A stretch of 22,362 nt of DNA from SIG603 sp964370635 (lineage in GTDB: Bacteria; Bacillota; Clostridia; Oscillospirales; Acutalibacteraceae): the NCBI GenBank assembly GCA_964370635.1, contig CAYJJU010000028.1, positions 1 to 22,362 on the forward strand. Direction: 5' to 3'. Shown here piece after piece: positions 21,840 to 22,362 of this stretch. Numbering within the stretch: the stretch's first letter is position 1; the number at the start of each line of letters is the position of its first letter. The translations under genes and the position numbers were made by a program. The notes beneath the pieces were generated by a model that was not told where the DNA came from, made no database searches, and worked only from the letters and a program-made list of their open reading frames with translations.

Positions 21840-22166
21840 TTATTTGCCTTTAATAAGTTTTTTGATTTTTAAAGCCTTTTCAATACTGCCGTTAACCTTA
21901 ATTTGGCCGAAGGTAAAGGCGACGATTGGGTCTTTTTGGCCTTTTAGAATTTTAAGCAAGACTTTGGAATCGGCTATAAATTCGGCATCAAAGCCATTGT
22001 AGTCATATGGTTCAATTTTTAAAGTGCCGTGGTCGACTTCGATATAAAATTTACCTGCACCCTCACCTGTAATGGTGAACTGATATACAAGGCGCTCGTT
22101 TACATCACTGATGTCGACTGCTTCAGCCATGGCTTTTACTTCGTTAAATATTTCTTGGTAGGTCAT
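21840..22166 (-). CDS. SCP2 sterol-binding-domain protein
   Basis: This 108-residue protein consists of a single SCP2-like domain. It shows the alternating pattern of a helix followed by strands: LVYQFTITGEGAGKFYIEVDHGTLKIEP, then DAEFIADSKVLLKILKGQKDP, then a final FGQIKVNGSIEKALKIKKLIKG, which is the typical domain end. SCP2 domains form a hydrophobic pocket for lipids or acyl-CoA. In bacteria the ligand is mostly unknown. GGAG lies seven bases before the start. It stands alone, with a terminator on its 3' side. A promoter is likely within 22190-22260, but I could not define one with correct spacing. Confidence 0.87.
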   Translation of the reverse strand: MTYQEIFNEVKAMAEAVDISDVNERLVYQFTITGEGAGKFYIEVDHGTLKIEPYDYNGFDAEFIADSKVLLKILKGQKDPIVAFTFGQIKVNGSIEKALKIKKLIKGK

Positions 22167-22362
22167 AATAATACTCCATTTCCGCCGCTTAATATCGGCA
22201 CAAAATATAATGAAACTATACTTTAATTTATTACTAGTTTAGCATAAAAACATTAAAATAACAAGGTGGAAAGGGGATTTTGCAAGCATTTTGCGCTGCT
22301 ATTTCTTCGGGTCTGTGAATAAAAGTCTGTAAATTCAGATTTTCTATGATAAGTTTTGGGAG
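22167..22362. other. Right-edge intergenic stretch, unassigned
   Basis: No convincing gene or RNA is seen. On the minus strand one frame stays open from the window edge (22362) down to a TAG near 22240, so the 3' end of a minus-strand gene entering from the right cannot be ruled out. The short translated sequence does not resemble a family I know. Confidence 0.3.

Noticed and set aside
22262..22362. Partial minus-strand gene at the right edge
   Set aside because: About 40 open codons without family resemblance are too few to call. Left as unassigned sequence.

Overview
The window looks like chromosome from a low-GC, AT-rich Bacillota (Firmicutes), most likely a Clostridia member. The case rests on strong AGGAGG-type ribosome sites, SigA-type promoters with 17-base spacers, a trmK-nif3-rqcH block, a SigH-like sigma factor, an M32 carboxypeptidase, and a cell-wall protein with a sortase-type tail. 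I cannot name a genus. I see no phage, transposase, CRISPR array, rRNA or tRNA.

Layout. Bases 1-708 carry no conventional gene but hold the most interesting locus. It is a compact type I toxin-antitoxin system: a 29-residue holin-like membrane toxin (311-400) and a convergent antisense RNA (about 388-468). Each is driven by a promoter matching TTGACA-17-TATAAT exactly. The toxin leader contains alternating CCCTCT/AGAGGG segments that can hide or expose the Shine-Dalgarno site, and an 11-base segment that can pair with the 3' end of the transcript. Heptad tandem repeats lie on both sides, followed by small GTAGGG-headed palindromes.

Bases 709-2686 (minus) hold a comM/yifB ATPase gene followed by a GNAT acetyltransferase. 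Divergent from it are a small SigH-like sigma factor and a double zinc-ribbon protein (2887-3841), closed by a terminator. Bases 3962-7140 are a tight translation/tRNA operon: trmK, a Nif3-family protein and rqcH. Bases 7230-10958 pair a Cache-GGDEF-EAL membrane protein, whose GGDEF motif is degenerate and EAL motifs intact, with an M32 carboxypeptidase, ending at a strong terminator. Bases 11170-16344 hold two tandem S9 prolyl-oligopeptidase-family paralogues and an MFS transporter whose best initiation site carries ATA instead of ATG. An orphan sugar-transfer-type ATP-grasp enzyme follows from its own promoter (16399-17412).

A bidirectional terminator separates it from a minus-strand membrane diguanylate cyclase with intact GGDEF and I-site (17474-18721). 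Divergent from that is a large secreted, repeat-domain surface protein with a TPQTG sorting-like tail (18920-21535). Then come a run of five hairpins and a minus-strand SCP2-domain protein (21840-22166). The last 200 bases hold nothing I can assign.

Working together: the peptidases and transporter suggest a peptide-using lifestyle. The two c-di-GMP proteins sit beside, respectively, a peptidase and a surface protein, so c-di-GMP control of surface or secretion functions is plausible but not shown. The toxin-antitoxin locus looks like a self-contained intergenic module.
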